DNA of 36,384 nucleotides, taken from positions 1-36,384 of the forward strand of contig CANPHS010000011.1 of NCBI GenBank assembly GCA_947573925.1, read 5' to 3'. The translations under genes were made by a program, and so were the position numbers. Each line of letters starts with the position of its first letter. The first letter of the stretch is position 1. Below the pieces are notes generated by a model. The model was not told the DNA's origin, ran no database searches, and saw nothing but the letters and a program-made list of their open reading frames with translations. Shown here one piece after another: positions 1 through 7,876 of the stretch. The DNA is from an uncultured Enterorhabdus sp. GTDB taxonomy: Bacteria > Actinomycetota > Coriobacteriia > Coriobacteriales > Eggerthellaceae.

Positions 1-108
1 CCCCCCCCCCCCCCCCCGGGGCCCCCCCCCGCCCCCCACCCCCCCCCGGGGGGGCCCCCGGCCCCGGCGGGCCGCCCCCCCTAACCCCACGGGGCCCACC
101 CCCCCCCC
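1..108. other. Low-complexity C/G run at contig edge
   Basis: Almost only C and G, in long homopolymer runs, unlike the ordinary coding sequence that begins at about 109. It looks like an unreliable sequence end or assembly artefact rather than biology. The galT reading frame passes through it as a run of Gly codons, so that part of the translation should not be trusted. Confidence 0.7.
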
Positions 109-264
109 CACCGGCGTTCCACTCCAGCACAGCGGGCACGGGCCCTCTCCTTCGCCGGCGGCGATGGCGCGGGGGTCCTTCTCGGGCTTGGCCCGGTTGA
201 TGGTGATGTCGAGGGGGCCTGCGGGCGAGGAGGCCGTCCACGCAATGCTACGGCGGCCGCTCAT
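1..264 (-). CDS. galT: Galactose-1-phosphate uridylyltransferase, partial (runs off left edge)
   Basis: The minus-strand frame starts at an ATG (264-262) that overlaps the galK stop as ATGA, so the two are translationally coupled. The first ~50 residues include LDITINRAKPEKDP followed by AIAAGEGEGPCPLCW. This matches a conserved stretch of the Gram-positive-type GalT family (a DLEITINLSKPEKDP-like block and then a Cys-x-x-Cys metal site), which transfers UMP from UDP-glucose to galactose-1-phosphate in the Leloir pathway. In that family the block normally lies about 200 residues into the protein, so the usual N-terminal region is absent here: either a short form or a rearranged gene. From about residue 53 the frame enters the low-complexity edge and cannot be read. 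Confidence 0.6.
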   Translation of the reverse strand, partial: MSGRRSIAWTASSPAGPLDITINRAKPEKDPRAIAAGEGEGPCPLCWSGTPVGGGVGPVGLGGAARRGRGPPRGGVGGGGGPRGGGGG

Positions 265-1610
265 GGAAGGCGCCTCGCCATCACGCCGGGGCCGCCGACG
301 ACCACTTCGCGGCAGGCCCGGTAGCCCAGAAATCCGTCCATGGCCTCCACGAACGCCGGGGCCTGGGCCGTCGGCACGAAGGCGAGCACCGAGCCGCCGA
401 AACCGCCGCCGTGAATGCGCCACGCTCCCTCCTCACCGAGCAGGTGAGCGCACAGGCTCTGGATGACCATGGCCGGCTGCCGCGCCTCGGTGCCCGGCTC
501 GCGCAGCGACACGTTCTGCAGAAACTGGGCCGACGAGGCCCCCGACAGGCGCACGTTCTTCAAAAACGTCGGGAAATCCCCCGTCTCCAGGGCCTGCCGC
601 TGGGCGCACACACGCTCCACCTCGTCGTAATAGTGCAGGGCGCGCATGGCCCGCCGGTCGCCCAAATCGGTGCGCACCCGCTGCAACTGCCCCAGCAGCG
701 CCTCCACCGGTGCATCCCCCAGGCGCGTCACGCCCAGGGCATTGGCCACCATGCGCATGTCGGCGGGAATGGCGGCGAACTCGTCCTGGTGCAGCGAATG
801 GTCTTGACGGCTGTCCACGAGCACGATGCGGAATCCCGCCGCCTCGGCGTCCAGCGCCACCGGTTCCACCACGGGGGTGGCGGGGGCGAAGTCGATGGTG
901 ACCACGCCGCCGCAGGCGCTGGCCAGTTGGTCTTGGGCGCCGCAGGGTTTGCCGAAATAGCGCTGCTCGCAGGCAGTGGCGGCCAGGGCGATGGCCACCG
1001 GGTCCAGGGCCACGGGCGCCGGGGCGTTCTCGCCGTCGGCGGAAGCAGGCGACTCGCCGGCCGCCCCTGCCGGAGACGCCGCGGCCGGCGACCCCTTCCC
1101 CGCGAAGGGCCCGGGGCCGAACAGGGCCTCCAGGCAGCCGCCCAGCATCACCTCGAAGGCGGCCGACGACGACAGGCCGCGCCCGGGCGGCACATCGGAG
1201 CACGTGACCACATCGAAGCCGCGCACCATCCCGCCGGCCGCCGCGTACTGGGCCGCCATGCCCCGCACGAGCGATTCCGACGACAGCGCCTCCACGGGGT
1301 GGGGCGTCGCCCAGGCAGCATCGGCCAGATCTATCTCGTCGATGCCGAAGCCTTCCATGACCGCGCGAATGCGCCCGAGGCCGTTTTCCACGGCCAGGCC
1401 CCAGGTGCGCTCGCCGATGGCCGCCGAAATGACGCGGCCACCCTGGTGGTCCACGTGGTTGCCCGCCACCTCCATGCGCCCCGGCGCCGAGGCGAACACG
1501 GGCCGGCCACCGTCCAGGGCCGCAGCGCCGAACACCTCGGCGAAGCGCTCGCGCAGCCGCGCCAGCTTCTCCGCCGCCACCTCGTCAGTTCTCGCCGCCA
1601 CAGCGCCCAT
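261..1610 (-). CDS. galK: Galactokinase (GHMP kinase family)
   Basis: 449 aa. It phosphorylates galactose to galactose-1-phosphate with ATP, the first step of the Leloir pathway in the cytoplasm. Visible motifs: galactokinase signature GRMEVAGNHVDHQGG (residues ~44-58), GHMP ATP loop PPGRGLSSSAA (~141-151), the catalytic-Asp context CGAQDQ (~223-228) and the C-terminal GGGFGG loop. The length is slightly above the usual ~390-430 because of an Ala/Pro/Gly-rich insertion at ~166-200 that looks like a disordered surface loop. The ATG start at 1610 lies inside the end of the GH2 gene (26-base overlap), and the stop overlaps the galT start, so the three genes form one operon. The deviant signature (NHVDHQ instead of EHTDYN) is typical of distant galactokinases; a related sugar kinase remains possible. 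Confidence 0.88.
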   Translation of the reverse strand: MGAVAARTDEVAAEKLARLRERFAEVFGAAALDGGRPVFASAPGRMEVAGNHVDHQGGRVISAAIGERTWGLAVENGLGRIRAVMEGFGIDEIDLADAAWATPHPVEALSSESLVRGMAAQYAAAGGMVRGFDVVTCSDVPPGRGLSSSAAFEVMLGGCLEALFGPGPFAGKGSPAAASPAGAAGESPASADGENAPAPVALDPVAIALAATACEQRYFGKPCGAQDQLASACGGVVTIDFAPATPVVEPVALDAEAAGFRIVLVDSRQDHSLHQDEFAAIPADMRMVANALGVTRLGDAPVEALLGQLQRVRTDLGDRRAMRALHYYDEVERVCAQRQALETGDFPTFLKNVRLSGASSAQFLQNVSLREPGTEARQPAMVIQSLCAHLLGEEGAWRIHGGGFGGSVLAFVPTAQAPAFVEAMDGFLGYRACREVVVGGPGVMARRLP

Positions 1611-3528
1611 GGCCGTCCTCCTTCAGCTTGTTCACCCGCCGGTCGTAGGTGAGAATGCCGTTCACTTCCTCTTCCACGTCGGACAGCTGCGTGTACACGA
1701 AGGCGGCCAACCCGTCGTCGGCCAACGCCTCGGCCTCGGCCAGCATTCCGCGCACGGCAGAGCGCCAAGCTGCCGCATCCTTGAAGCTGTCGTAGCCGTA
1801 GCTGCCCGCGAAGGCGCAGTGGCCTTCCACCCGGAACGTAGCGCCCCCGAATTCCGACAGGGCGAAGGCGCGGCACCCGCGCTCGGCGGCATAGCCCCGC
1901 AGCGCACCGTCGTCCGGATACACCTTCAGGGCGCGGAAGTAGTTGTGCACCGACAGGAAATCGCCGCAGTGCTGGTCGTACCAGCCGCTGACCGCGTCGA
2001 TGGGCCGGGTGGGGTCGAGCCGGTGCACCGCCTCGGCCGCCAGTTCCGCGTCGAACTGGCCCCAGCCCTCGTTGAACAGCACCCAGCACACCACCGACGG
2101 ATGGTTGCGCAGGTACTCCACCGTGGCCCGACAGCCGTGCCGCCACTGGCGGCGGTAGCGTTCGTCGCCGGCGCCCAACTTCTCCTGGTGGTCGGGCACC
2201 CGATCGTCGAACGCGCCCCAGCTGCCCCGCCACAGCGTGGGCTTGAAGCTGGTCTCCCAGCTTCCGTAGGCGCCCCCGCCGCTCACCATGTCCTGCCACA
2301 CCAGCATGCCGAGCCTGTCGCAATGGTAGTACCAGCGGTCAGCCTCCACCTTCAAATGCTTCCGCAGCATATTGAAGCCGGCGTCCTTCATGGCCTGGAT
2401 GTCGAAGGCCAGGGCCTCGTCAGCGGGGGCCGTCATGAGGCCGTCGGACCAATAGCCCTGGTCGAGCACGCCGCGCAGAAGCAGCGGCTCGCCGTTGAGG
2501 AAGAACCGCGCGACGCCGTGTTCGTCGGCCTTCACCTCCGCGGTGCGGAAGGCGGTGTAGCTGCGCACCACATCGCTTCCATAGCGGAACGACAGGTCGT
2601 AGAGCCGTGGGTCGTCGGGGCTCCACCGGCGCACGGCGGGAATGTCTAGCACCAAGCGCACGCGCCGCACGGGCTCCTCCCCCGCCGCGGGCTCCGACAC
2701 CGCCGCCCCGGCTTCCGCCGGCACCGCCACCGAGCCCACCTGCGCCCCGGCACCGTCGGAGACGTACAGGCGCACGAGGCCCCCGTCTCCGCGCACGTCC
2801 ACATCGGCCACCAGGCGCCCGGTCACACCGTCGGGGTGCAACGCGAGGCGCTCGATGCGCCGGGCGGGCACCACTTCCATCCACACCGGCTGCCACAGGC
2901 CGCTTTGGGCCGAGTACCAAATGCCGCCCCGCTCCAGCCGCTGCTTGCCGCGCAGCTGGGTGCCCTCATCGCTCGGGTCGCGCACGGCCACGGCCACTAC
3001 CATTTCGGCGCGATCCCCGGCGTCAAGGGCCGCGGACGGTCCGTCGCCAGACGGGTTCAGCGCCTCGGTAATGTCGAAGGTGAAGGGAAGGTAGGCGCCT
3101 TCGTGGGTGCCCACCACCTGGCCGTTCACGCAGCAAGCGCAGGCGAAATCCGCCGCCTCGAAGTGCAGCAGGCAGCGCTCCCCCTCCCGCAGGCGCGGCC
3201 GGAGCACGCGGCGCACGTACCACAGCAGCTCGTCCGGCTGCAATGTGCGCCCGACGCCGGACAGCAGGGCCTCCGGCGAGAAGGGCACGAGAATGCGGCC
3301 GTCGACGTGGGCGGGGGGATGCACCGTGGGGCAGGCCCCCACCGGCACGATGCAGTAATCCCACCAGCCGTTCAGCATGGTGAAGTTCTCGCGGGCGAAC
3401 TGGGGGTGCGGATGCTCGGGACGCACGGCGCCGGGATCGAGCGCCTCGCCCCAGGGCGTGAGCATGCGGCATTCCGGGCCCAATGCATGCTTGCGGGGAG
3501 CGCTGGCCAGAACGCGCTTGATGTCCAT
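1585..3528 (-). CDS. Glycoside hydrolase family 2 protein (beta-galactosidase/glucuronidase-like)
   Basis: 647 aa. GH2 layout: N-terminal jelly-roll sugar-binding domain (~50-200), immunoglobulin-like domain (~210-315), TIM-barrel (~320-647). The acid/base Glu sits in WVLFNEGWGQF (about residue 485) and the likely nucleophile Glu in ALSEFGG (about 557). No signal peptide, so probably cytoplasmic. It is much shorter than LacZ and lacks the extra C-terminal domains, closer to compact beta-galactosidase/beta-glucuronidase forms. Start ATG at 3528 is chosen for the GAGGAG site 5 bases upstream. The overlap with galK argues that the released sugar is galactose, which is inference; specificity cannot be read from sequence. 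TetR gene lies upstream on the same strand. Confidence 0.85.
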   Translation of the reverse strand: MDIKRVLASAPRKHALGPECRMLTPWGEALDPGAVRPEHPHPQFARENFTMLNGWWDYCIVPVGACPTVHPPAHVDGRILVPFSPEALLSGVGRTLQPDELLWYVRRVLRPRLREGERCLLHFEAADFACACCVNGQVVGTHEGAYLPFTFDITEALNPSGDGPSAALDAGDRAEMVVAVAVRDPSDEGTQLRGKQRLERGGIWYSAQSGLWQPVWMEVVPARRIERLALHPDGVTGRLVADVDVRGDGGLVRLYVSDGAGAQVGSVAVPAEAGAAVSEPAAGEEPVRRVRLVLDIPAVRRWSPDDPRLYDLSFRYGSDVVRSYTAFRTAEVKADEHGVARFFLNGEPLLLRGVLDQGYWSDGLMTAPADEALAFDIQAMKDAGFNMLRKHLKVEADRWYYHCDRLGMLVWQDMVSGGGAYGSWETSFKPTLWRGSWGAFDDRVPDHQEKLGAGDERYRRQWRHGCRATVEYLRNHPSVVCWVLFNEGWGQFDAELAAEAVHRLDPTRPIDAVSGWYDQHCGDFLSVHNYFRALKVYPDDGALRGYAAERGCRAFALSEFGGATFRVEGHCAFAGSYGYDSFKDAAAWRSAVRGMLAEAEALADDGLAAFVYTQLSDVEEEVNGILTYDRRVNKLKEDGHGRCGGEN

Positions 3529-3736
3529 GGACGCTCCTCTCATCCGGCTCGCGCCCCAACGGGGCGACGGTTTTTCCTATGAGCCGATGATAGCCAACTG
3601 AGAGCCGAATGGGCCAAACGTAACCGATTCGCCACACCGCCCGCAGCGCGACGAACGCGCCGCATGCGCCGAGCGCGCCAAACGAGGTCTGCGACTGCCA
3701 AGGCGCCTTACGGCCCGAATCCCCGAGGCGCAGCGG

Positions 3737-4369
3737 CTAGGCGATCGCCTCCGCCTTTTCCTCCAGGTGCAGCATCTTCGACACCACGTCGATGAGCACC
3801 TCGTCGTCGGCGTCCGGATGCGAGCGCAGATAGCTGACGAGCCCCACGATGAGCACGTAGAAGGTCTCGTAGAGATGGTCGGAAGGCTCGCTGTACTTCG
3901 TGGGCGTCACCAAGGGGTGCGACACCATGAACTCGGCCCCCTGGGCGGCGAAGCGGTTGAGGAAGTCCAGGTACAGCGCGGCGTTCTCCTGGGTGGAAAG
4001 TGCCATGCGGAAGGTGTTCTTCTCGAAGAGCACCATGCGCATGATCTTCACCATAGAATGCAGCGACTCGTCGGTTTCGCTGGTTGCCCGGCTCTCGTGC
4101 CAGTGCTGCATGGCCTCGATGAAGTCGGTGATGTACTGGTCGAGCACGGCCGAAGTCACTTCCTCCTTGTTCTGGAAGTAGTGGTAGAACAGCGAGCGCG
4201 TGACGCCGACGTGGTTGGTGATGTCCTGGATGGAGGTGTGGGCGAGGCCCTTCTCCTCGTAGAGTTCGCGGGCGGCCACGACGATTTCCGCCGACCGCTT
4301 GGCCGTGTCGTTGCTGCGGAGGACTTCCCGGGTGGCGATGGCTCGCCGGTTCTTGCGTGTCGATTGCAT
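3737..4369 (-). CDS. TetR/AcrR family transcriptional regulator
   Basis: 210 aa. N-terminal TetR helix-turn-helix at about residues 24-70, containing YEEKGLAHTSIQDITNHVGV and then SLFYHYFQNKEEV, the classical recognition-helix block. The remaining ~140 residues are a helical ligand-binding and dimerisation domain without recognisable ligand specificity. Start ATG at 4369 is preceded by GGAGG. It lies upstream of and in the same direction as the GH2-galK-galT genes, separated by 208 bases without a gene, so local control of that cluster is plausible but not shown. The gene-free region upstream (4370-5354) should contain its promoter. Confidence 0.9.
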   Translation of the reverse strand: MQSTRKNRRAIATREVLRSNDTAKRSAEIVVAARELYEEKGLAHTSIQDITNHVGVTRSLFYHYFQNKEEVTSAVLDQYITDFIEAMQHWHESRATSETDESLHSMVKIMRMVLFEKNTFRMALSTQENAALYLDFLNRFAAQGAEFMVSHPLVTPTKYSEPSDHLYETFYVLIVGLVSYLRSHPDADDEVLIDVVSKMLHLEEKAEAIA

Positions 4370-4599
4370 GGGGCCTCCTTGGAACCGCGGCGCCGTGGGG
4401 CAACGCCGATGCGGGCCCGTTTGCACGGGCCGCGATGACAGGTTGTGCTGCAAAGCTATGCTTGGGACTATACGACTGCACAAAAATACGCCACCGCTGC
4501 GTAAGGCCACTGTTACCTCACCGTCATTAACTGTTAACAGACTGTCCAGAAAGTTCCATAACCCGTCATAAATGCCCTGGCGTTGCCCATTCATGCTCC

Positions 4600-4630
4600 T
4601 TGACCTTGCTTTAACTCTGACAGGGTACTG
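4600..4630 (+). promoter_or_regulatory. Possible MerR-type promoter (orphan)
   Basis: TTGACC (4600-4605), a 19-base spacer, then GTACTG. The spacer carries an interrupted dyad ACCtTG...CAgGGT, as in MerR-family promoters with 19-bp spacing. No gene follows on the plus strand, so it may be a remnant or chance; the -10 is poor. Confidence 0.25.
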
Positions 4631-5015
4631 AAGGGGTAGTCCCTCGAAGGCCCGCTCCAAGGGGTTAGCGTGCCGGCACGGCCCCGCCACGGCCGAAAAG
4701 GCGTGGAATGGGTTCGTGCTGCCCGAACGGCTCCGGACAACCGCGGCAACGGTTGACGACATTGTGCAGGCACACAAGATTCCTTTCCGAAATATTACCA
4801 GCGACCCTGCGTTAAGCAACGCGATAATGAGTTGAAGGACCAGACCCGATGCGCACCAATTTTCCCCGCTCGACAAGACCTTGCTTCAAAAGTCGAAGAT
4901 ATTTGCGCCACATTCGTCATTGCTGCTGATAATCCGATCGTCCCAACGCTTGTCGCTCGGCACCTCTCGGTAGTCGAGAAAGTAGAAGGGAAATTTACTG
5001 GTGACTCATACTTTC

Positions 5016-5072
5016 AATCGATGTTAATCGATTCCGGTCGATATCGACCAGTTTTTAATCGATGCAATCGAT
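5016..5072. repeat. Phased AATCGAT repeats around a 14-bp palindrome
   Basis: AATCGAT occurs at 5016, 5026, 5057 and 5066, two copies on each side of the perfect palindrome GGTCGATATCGACC (5036-5049). Copies within a pair are 10 and 9 bases apart, about one helical turn. This is the arrangement expected of a multi-site operator. The regulator and the regulated gene are unknown; DUF1287 is the nearest plus-strand gene. Confidence 0.6.
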
Positions 5073-5194
5073 GTGTCTAGCCATTGCAATCAACACCTGC
5101 GGAGGCGAACCTCGAATACGACCAGTCACGGGAGCCCTCCTTTCCGAAATGGCTGTCCTCCCAAATGAGAGTTGAGGAAATAAGCAACTATAAC

Positions 5195-5206
5195 AAACAT
5201 TTGTTC
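5195..5206. promoter_or_regulatory. SOS-box-like site
   Basis: AAACATTTGTTC, whose complement reads GAACAAATGTTT: one mismatch from the Gram-positive/actinobacterial LexA half-site pattern GAAC-N4-GTTC. It lies 149 bases upstream of the DUF1287 start. Similar sites occur at 28046 and 32739. Confidence 0.3.
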
Positions 5207-5354
5207 CAAAATAGTACTATTGTTCGCATAAATCAAGATAGCTTCTCAATGTTGAGGTTGAACTTTTTCTTAACAATGCGCCAGTGATTGCTTTGAGGAA
5301 AACGACAGAACGGCAGGGATGATAAGCTGTCGAAAAAATCGCAAGGGAGGTGCC

Positions 5355-6068
5355 GTGGGCAAGCGCAAGCAGTATATTTTCCGCAAGAAACGCCAGCGAT
5401 GGCCCGTGGCGGTCAGCGCGCTTGTCGTGGCGGCGCTTGCCGTCGGCGCCGTGTTCCTCGGATTTCGCGAAGGACCCCTACAGCCCACCACCGCCGAGAT
5501 TCTGCCCGGGGCCGCAGACCCCGCCTGGAGCATCCCCGCTTTCGCCAGCAGCGTAGATGCCGATGGCGACGGCATTGACGACCAGACCGACGTGCTGCAG
5601 AGCGCCGAGGCCTACGTGGCCGGCGAACCCCGCTACAAAAGCGCCTACTACGCCGAGACCGGCTACCCCGACGACGGCTTCGGCGTGTGCACCGATGTGG
5701 TGGCCTTCGCCTTGCGCGGGGCCGGCTACGACTTGCAAGCCCTCATGGACGCCGACATCCGCGAGGCTCCCGAGGCCTACGGCATCGACGAGCCCGACGC
5801 CGCCATCGACTTCCGCCGCGCCCCCAACCAGAAGGTATTCTTCGACCGCAACGCCGTCTCGCTCCCGTGCGACACCGGCGACCCTGCCCAGTGGCAGGGC
5901 GGCGACCTCGTGGTGTACGACAACCACGTGGGCATCGCCTCGGGCCGCCGCAACGCGCAGGGCCTTCCCTACCTTATTCACCACCATGGTCCCACCCAGC
6001 TCCACTACGAGGAAGACGCCCTGGAAAGCTGGGGTCCCATCATCGGTCACTACCGCATGTCGGAGTAA
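5355..6068 (+). CDS. DUF1287 family membrane-anchored protein
   Basis: 237 aa. N-terminal basic segment and one membrane helix (~17-36), then an extracytoplasmic DUF1287 domain. Family landmarks are visible: DGIDDQTDVLQSA, then the Cys-containing GVCTDVVAFALR, the block IDFRRAPNQKVFFDRNA, WQGGDLVVYDNHVGI and the C-terminal IGHYR. The Cys and His arrangement (GVCTDV; NHVGI) resembles the NlpC/P60-like papain fold, so a cell-wall amidase or peptidase is possible, but no activity is established for this family. Start GTG at 5355 is chosen over 5319 because AAGGGAGG stands just upstream of it. Monocistronic; the next gene begins 83 bases downstream with its own promoter-like site. Confidence 0.8.
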   Translation: MGKRKQYIFRKKRQRWPVAVSALVVAALAVGAVFLGFREGPLQPTTAEILPGAADPAWSIPAFASSVDADGDGIDDQTDVLQSAEAYVAGEPRYKSAYYAETGYPDDGFGVCTDVVAFALRGAGYDLQALMDADIREAPEAYGIDEPDAAIDFRRAPNQKVFFDRNAVSLPCDTGDPAQWQGGDLVVYDNHVGIASGRRNAQGLPYLIHHHGPTQLHYEEDALESWGPIIGHYRMSE

Positions 6069-6106
6069 GGCCTGCAGTATTTACTCCTCGAAACTTCATA
6101 GGCTTC

Positions 6107-6131
6107 TGCTATGCTTGCAGCATGGTGCTGC
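6107..6131 (+). promoter_or_regulatory. Extended -10 promoter with overlapping dyad
   Basis: TGcTATGCT forms an extended -10 (TATGCT at 6110-6115). Directly after it is the inverted repeat GCAGCA-TGG-TGCTGC (6117-6131), covering the expected transcription start about 30 bases before the first of three small genes. A repressor site for self-regulation is a reasonable inference. Confidence 0.4.
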
Positions 6132-6151
6132 CATCGAAGGGAGGATCCGTG

Positions 6152-6427
6152 ATGCCTCGTGAAAATATTGCCCAACTCAGCAGTGAAGGGGATCTCACGT
6201 CCTTCACCTTCGGATCCCGCCGTATTCGCTTTCGCACGCCAAATCGCCTGGAACGATATCTCGATGTGAAAGAATGGGATGATGGGTACCTCGTCGTAAC
6301 TGCCCGCTACGAGGGCCTTCCCGATACGGAAGAGTACATCGATTTGCCCCCTATTCTGGAAAACCTCTACATCGATCCCGCGTCCTTCCTTGCCCCCATC
6401 AAGAAAGTGGAGGTCAGCTATGCCTAA
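6152..6427 (+). CDS. Small conserved protein (DUF7724-like), first gene of a three-gene cassette
   Basis: 91 aa, beta-rich, with the conserved-looking blocks YLDVKEWDDGYLVV and EEYIDLPPILENLYID. I recall this as a small family widespread in gut Firmicutes and Actinobacteria (DUF7724-type); the name is from memory and its function is unknown. Start ATG at 6152 is chosen because GGGAGG lies 7 bases upstream; the longer frame has no such site. It overlaps the next gene by 8 bases. Codon use is less GC-biased than in the neighbouring housekeeping genes, hinting at transfer. Confidence 0.75.
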   Translation: MPRENIAQLSSEGDLTSFTFGSRRIRFRTPNRLERYLDVKEWDDGYLVVTARYEGLPDTEEYIDLPPILENLYIDPASFLAPIKKVEVSYA

Positions 6428-6641
6428 TCTCGAGGAAATCGCCGAGGCCGCCGACGTCATCATCAATGGCTACGCCTTCACACGAGATGGCGAAGCCTTC
6501 CGAGTGCTCAATCTCAATCGGCCCACCAGTGCGGCCGTGCTCGGCGCAACCGGCGAAGTTTGGGAAACCACCATGGACGATATCGAGCTTTCCATCGTGC
6601 GCGAATACCTCGCCCGCAGCCTCAAGTATATGGCGGCCTAG
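6420..6641 (+). CDS. Small conserved protein (DUF7723-like), second gene of cassette
   Basis: 73 aa. Contains GYAFTRDGEAFRVLNLNRP followed by ETTMDDIELSIVREYLARS. This reads like an antitoxin-sized protein with a short beta-strand part and a C-terminal helix, but no known DNA-binding motif is visible. The start ATG (6420-6422) lies inside the end of the upstream gene, an 8-base overlap, and the stop is 2 bases before the next start, so all three small genes should be co-translated. Function unknown; the family name is from memory. Confidence 0.72.
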   Translation: MPNLEEIAEAADVIINGYAFTRDGEAFRVLNLNRPTSAAVLGATGEVWETTMDDIELSIVREYLARSLKYMAA

Positions 6642-6643
6642 CC

Positions 6644-6922
6644 ATGCCGAAGTACTTCAATTTCAAGGTTTGCGGCTACTTTCTCTACTTCACCAGCCAT
6701 TGTATTATCGAGTGCATGCACGTGTACGCCAGCGATCGGAAGCTCACCGAGCAGGGCTCGGCGAAGTTCTTCGTAAAGGAGAACGGCGATTCGGTGTTGC
6801 AGAACGCCGGCGTCCTCTCTCCGCGGGAAATCCGCGCCATCCAGGAATTCATCAAGGACAACTATCAAGAAATGTACCTGAAGTGGGCCGAGCTCAGCGA
6901 CGAGGGCTTTTACCGGGGGTAG
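6644..6922 (+). CDS. DUF4160-like small protein, third gene of cassette
   Basis: 92 aa. Begins PKYFNFKVCGYFLYFTS and has a CMHVYASD stretch, then a helical C-terminal part ending with KDNYQEMYLKWAEL. The layout (hydrophobic beta start, His in a HVH-like position, C-terminal helix with KW) resembles DUF4160, a family often encoded beside DUF2442-type partners and predicted as toxin-antitoxin components. It is the last gene of the cassette; the next gene lies on the opposite strand. The toxin/antitoxin role is inference from size and organisation only. Confidence 0.72.
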   Translation: MPKYFNFKVCGYFLYFTSHCIIECMHVYASDRKLTEQGSAKFFVKENGDSVLQNAGVLSPREIRAIQEFIKDNYQEMYLKWAELSDEGFYRG

Positions 6923-6925
6923 AGC

Positions 6926-7159
6926 CTACACGTCAACGGGGTTGAAAATGGCAGGCGTGGTGTGGCCGAGGGCCAGTTCGCGCAGGGCCACGTCGCCGTC
7001 GCGGGGCTCGCAGATGGCGAAGCTCACGGCGATGTCGGCGCCGGGCAGCGCCTCGCGCAGCAGCGGGATGGCCGTGGTGCGGAACTCGGTGAAGTCGTAG
7101 TCGTCCCCGTCTTCGACGGTGTTCAGCCCGCCGCACCGGGGGTGCAGCGGGCTGAACAT
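6926..7159 (-). pseudogene. Unrecognised short ORF, possible gene remnant
   Basis: 77-codon frame 20 bases downstream of the DJ-1 gene stop on the same strand. It ends ELALGHTTPAIFNPVDV. There is no Shine-Dalgarno sequence before the ATG at 7159. Composition is consistent with coding sequence, so it may be the surviving C-terminal end of a larger gene, but I recognise no family. Confidence 0.3.
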
Positions 7160-7179
7160 CGTCGGAGCAGGAAAAGACG

Positions 7180-7734
7180 CTACTTCACCAGCATGCCGGC
7201 GGCCACCTCGTCCGCGGCGGCGTCGCCTTCCAAGGTGCGCAGAAGCTGAATGCCGAAGGGCAGGGCGGTGCCGGGGCCCGTGGCGGTGACGAGGTTGTCA
7301 TCGACGCACACGTCGGTGTCGGGCTGGTAGACACCCGCGGGCCAGCCCTCCTCGCAGCCGGGGTAGCAGGTGGCGCGGCGGCCGTTCAAGAGGCCCGCGC
7401 GGGCGAGCACCATGGGGCCGGCGCAGATGGCGGCCACGTACTCCCCCGCCTCCATGCGGCGCGTGAGCTCGGCCACGACCCGGGCGTTGCGGCCCAGGTT
7501 CTCCACGCCGACGGAGCCGCCGGGCACCACGGCCATGTCGAAGCCGGTCAGATCCAAAGCCGACAACGGGGCGTCAGCCTGCAGGGTGACAGCCTGGGCC
7601 GCCCGCACCGCGAGGTCGTCCTTCACGCTCGCGAGCACCACGTCCACGCCGCCGCGCCGCAGGGCGTCCACCGGCGCCACCACTTCCAAAGGCTCGCAGC
7701 CATCCGCCAGAAACACCACAACCGATTTCGCCAT
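7180..7734 (-). CDS. DJ-1/PfpI family protein
   Basis: 184 aa, a single DJ-1/PfpI domain. The nucleophile elbow AAICAGP places Cys104 on the sharp turn. The partner Glu14 lies in DGCEPLE, and the PGG block at ~71-73 matches the family. Related proteins include YajL/ThiJ-like chaperones or glyoxalases and cytoplasmic peptidase-like enzymes; the exact activity cannot be decided from sequence. Start ATG at 7734 is preceded by AAGGAAG; the longer upstream frame is not supported. Divergent from the EEP-fold gene with about 140 bases between. Confidence 0.88.
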   Translation of the reverse strand: MAKSVVVFLADGCEPLEVVAPVDALRRGGVDVVLASVKDDLAVRAAQAVTLQADAPLSALDLTGFDMAVVPGGSVGVENLGRNARVVAELTRRMEAGEYVAAICAGPMVLARAGLLNGRRATCYPGCEEGWPAGVYQPDTDVCVDDNLVTATGPGTALPFGIQLLRTLEGDAAADEVAAGMLVK

Positions 7735-7876
7735 GGGGAACTTCCTTTCCGAGAATTTGCCATGCACAACCCCCATTGTACGCCACCGCTGGCATCTGCT
7801 ATGCTCTTGGTGATTTTTTGTATCCCGCGCCCCTGCGCCGCATGCCGACGGGGGCCGCCCGGGGAAGGAGCCCGTC

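Larger units (their letters stand above)
4370..5354. other. Gene-free stretch, AT-richer than neighbours
   Basis: About 985 bases between the divergent TetR and DUF1287 genes. The short open frames here (4832-5080 and 5084-5287) have no ribosome site and no recognisable protein. What it holds: a MerR-type promoter-like site (4600-4630), a cluster of ATCGAT repeats around a 14-bp palindrome (5016-5072), an SOS-box-like site (5195-5206) and a 12-bp palindrome AATAGTACTATT just after it. The drop in GC from ~4800 to ~5330 suggests remnant or acquired DNA. Confidence 0.7.

Noticed and set aside
4591-4876. N-terminal extension of the TetR gene up to 4876
   Set aside because: The open frame continues upstream but the ATG at 4369 has a good GGAGG and gives the normal TetR length of ~210 residues.
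4832-5287. Two small plus-strand ORFs in the gene-free stretch
   Set aside because: No ribosome sites, no recognisable protein, and they run through the ATCGAT repeat array.
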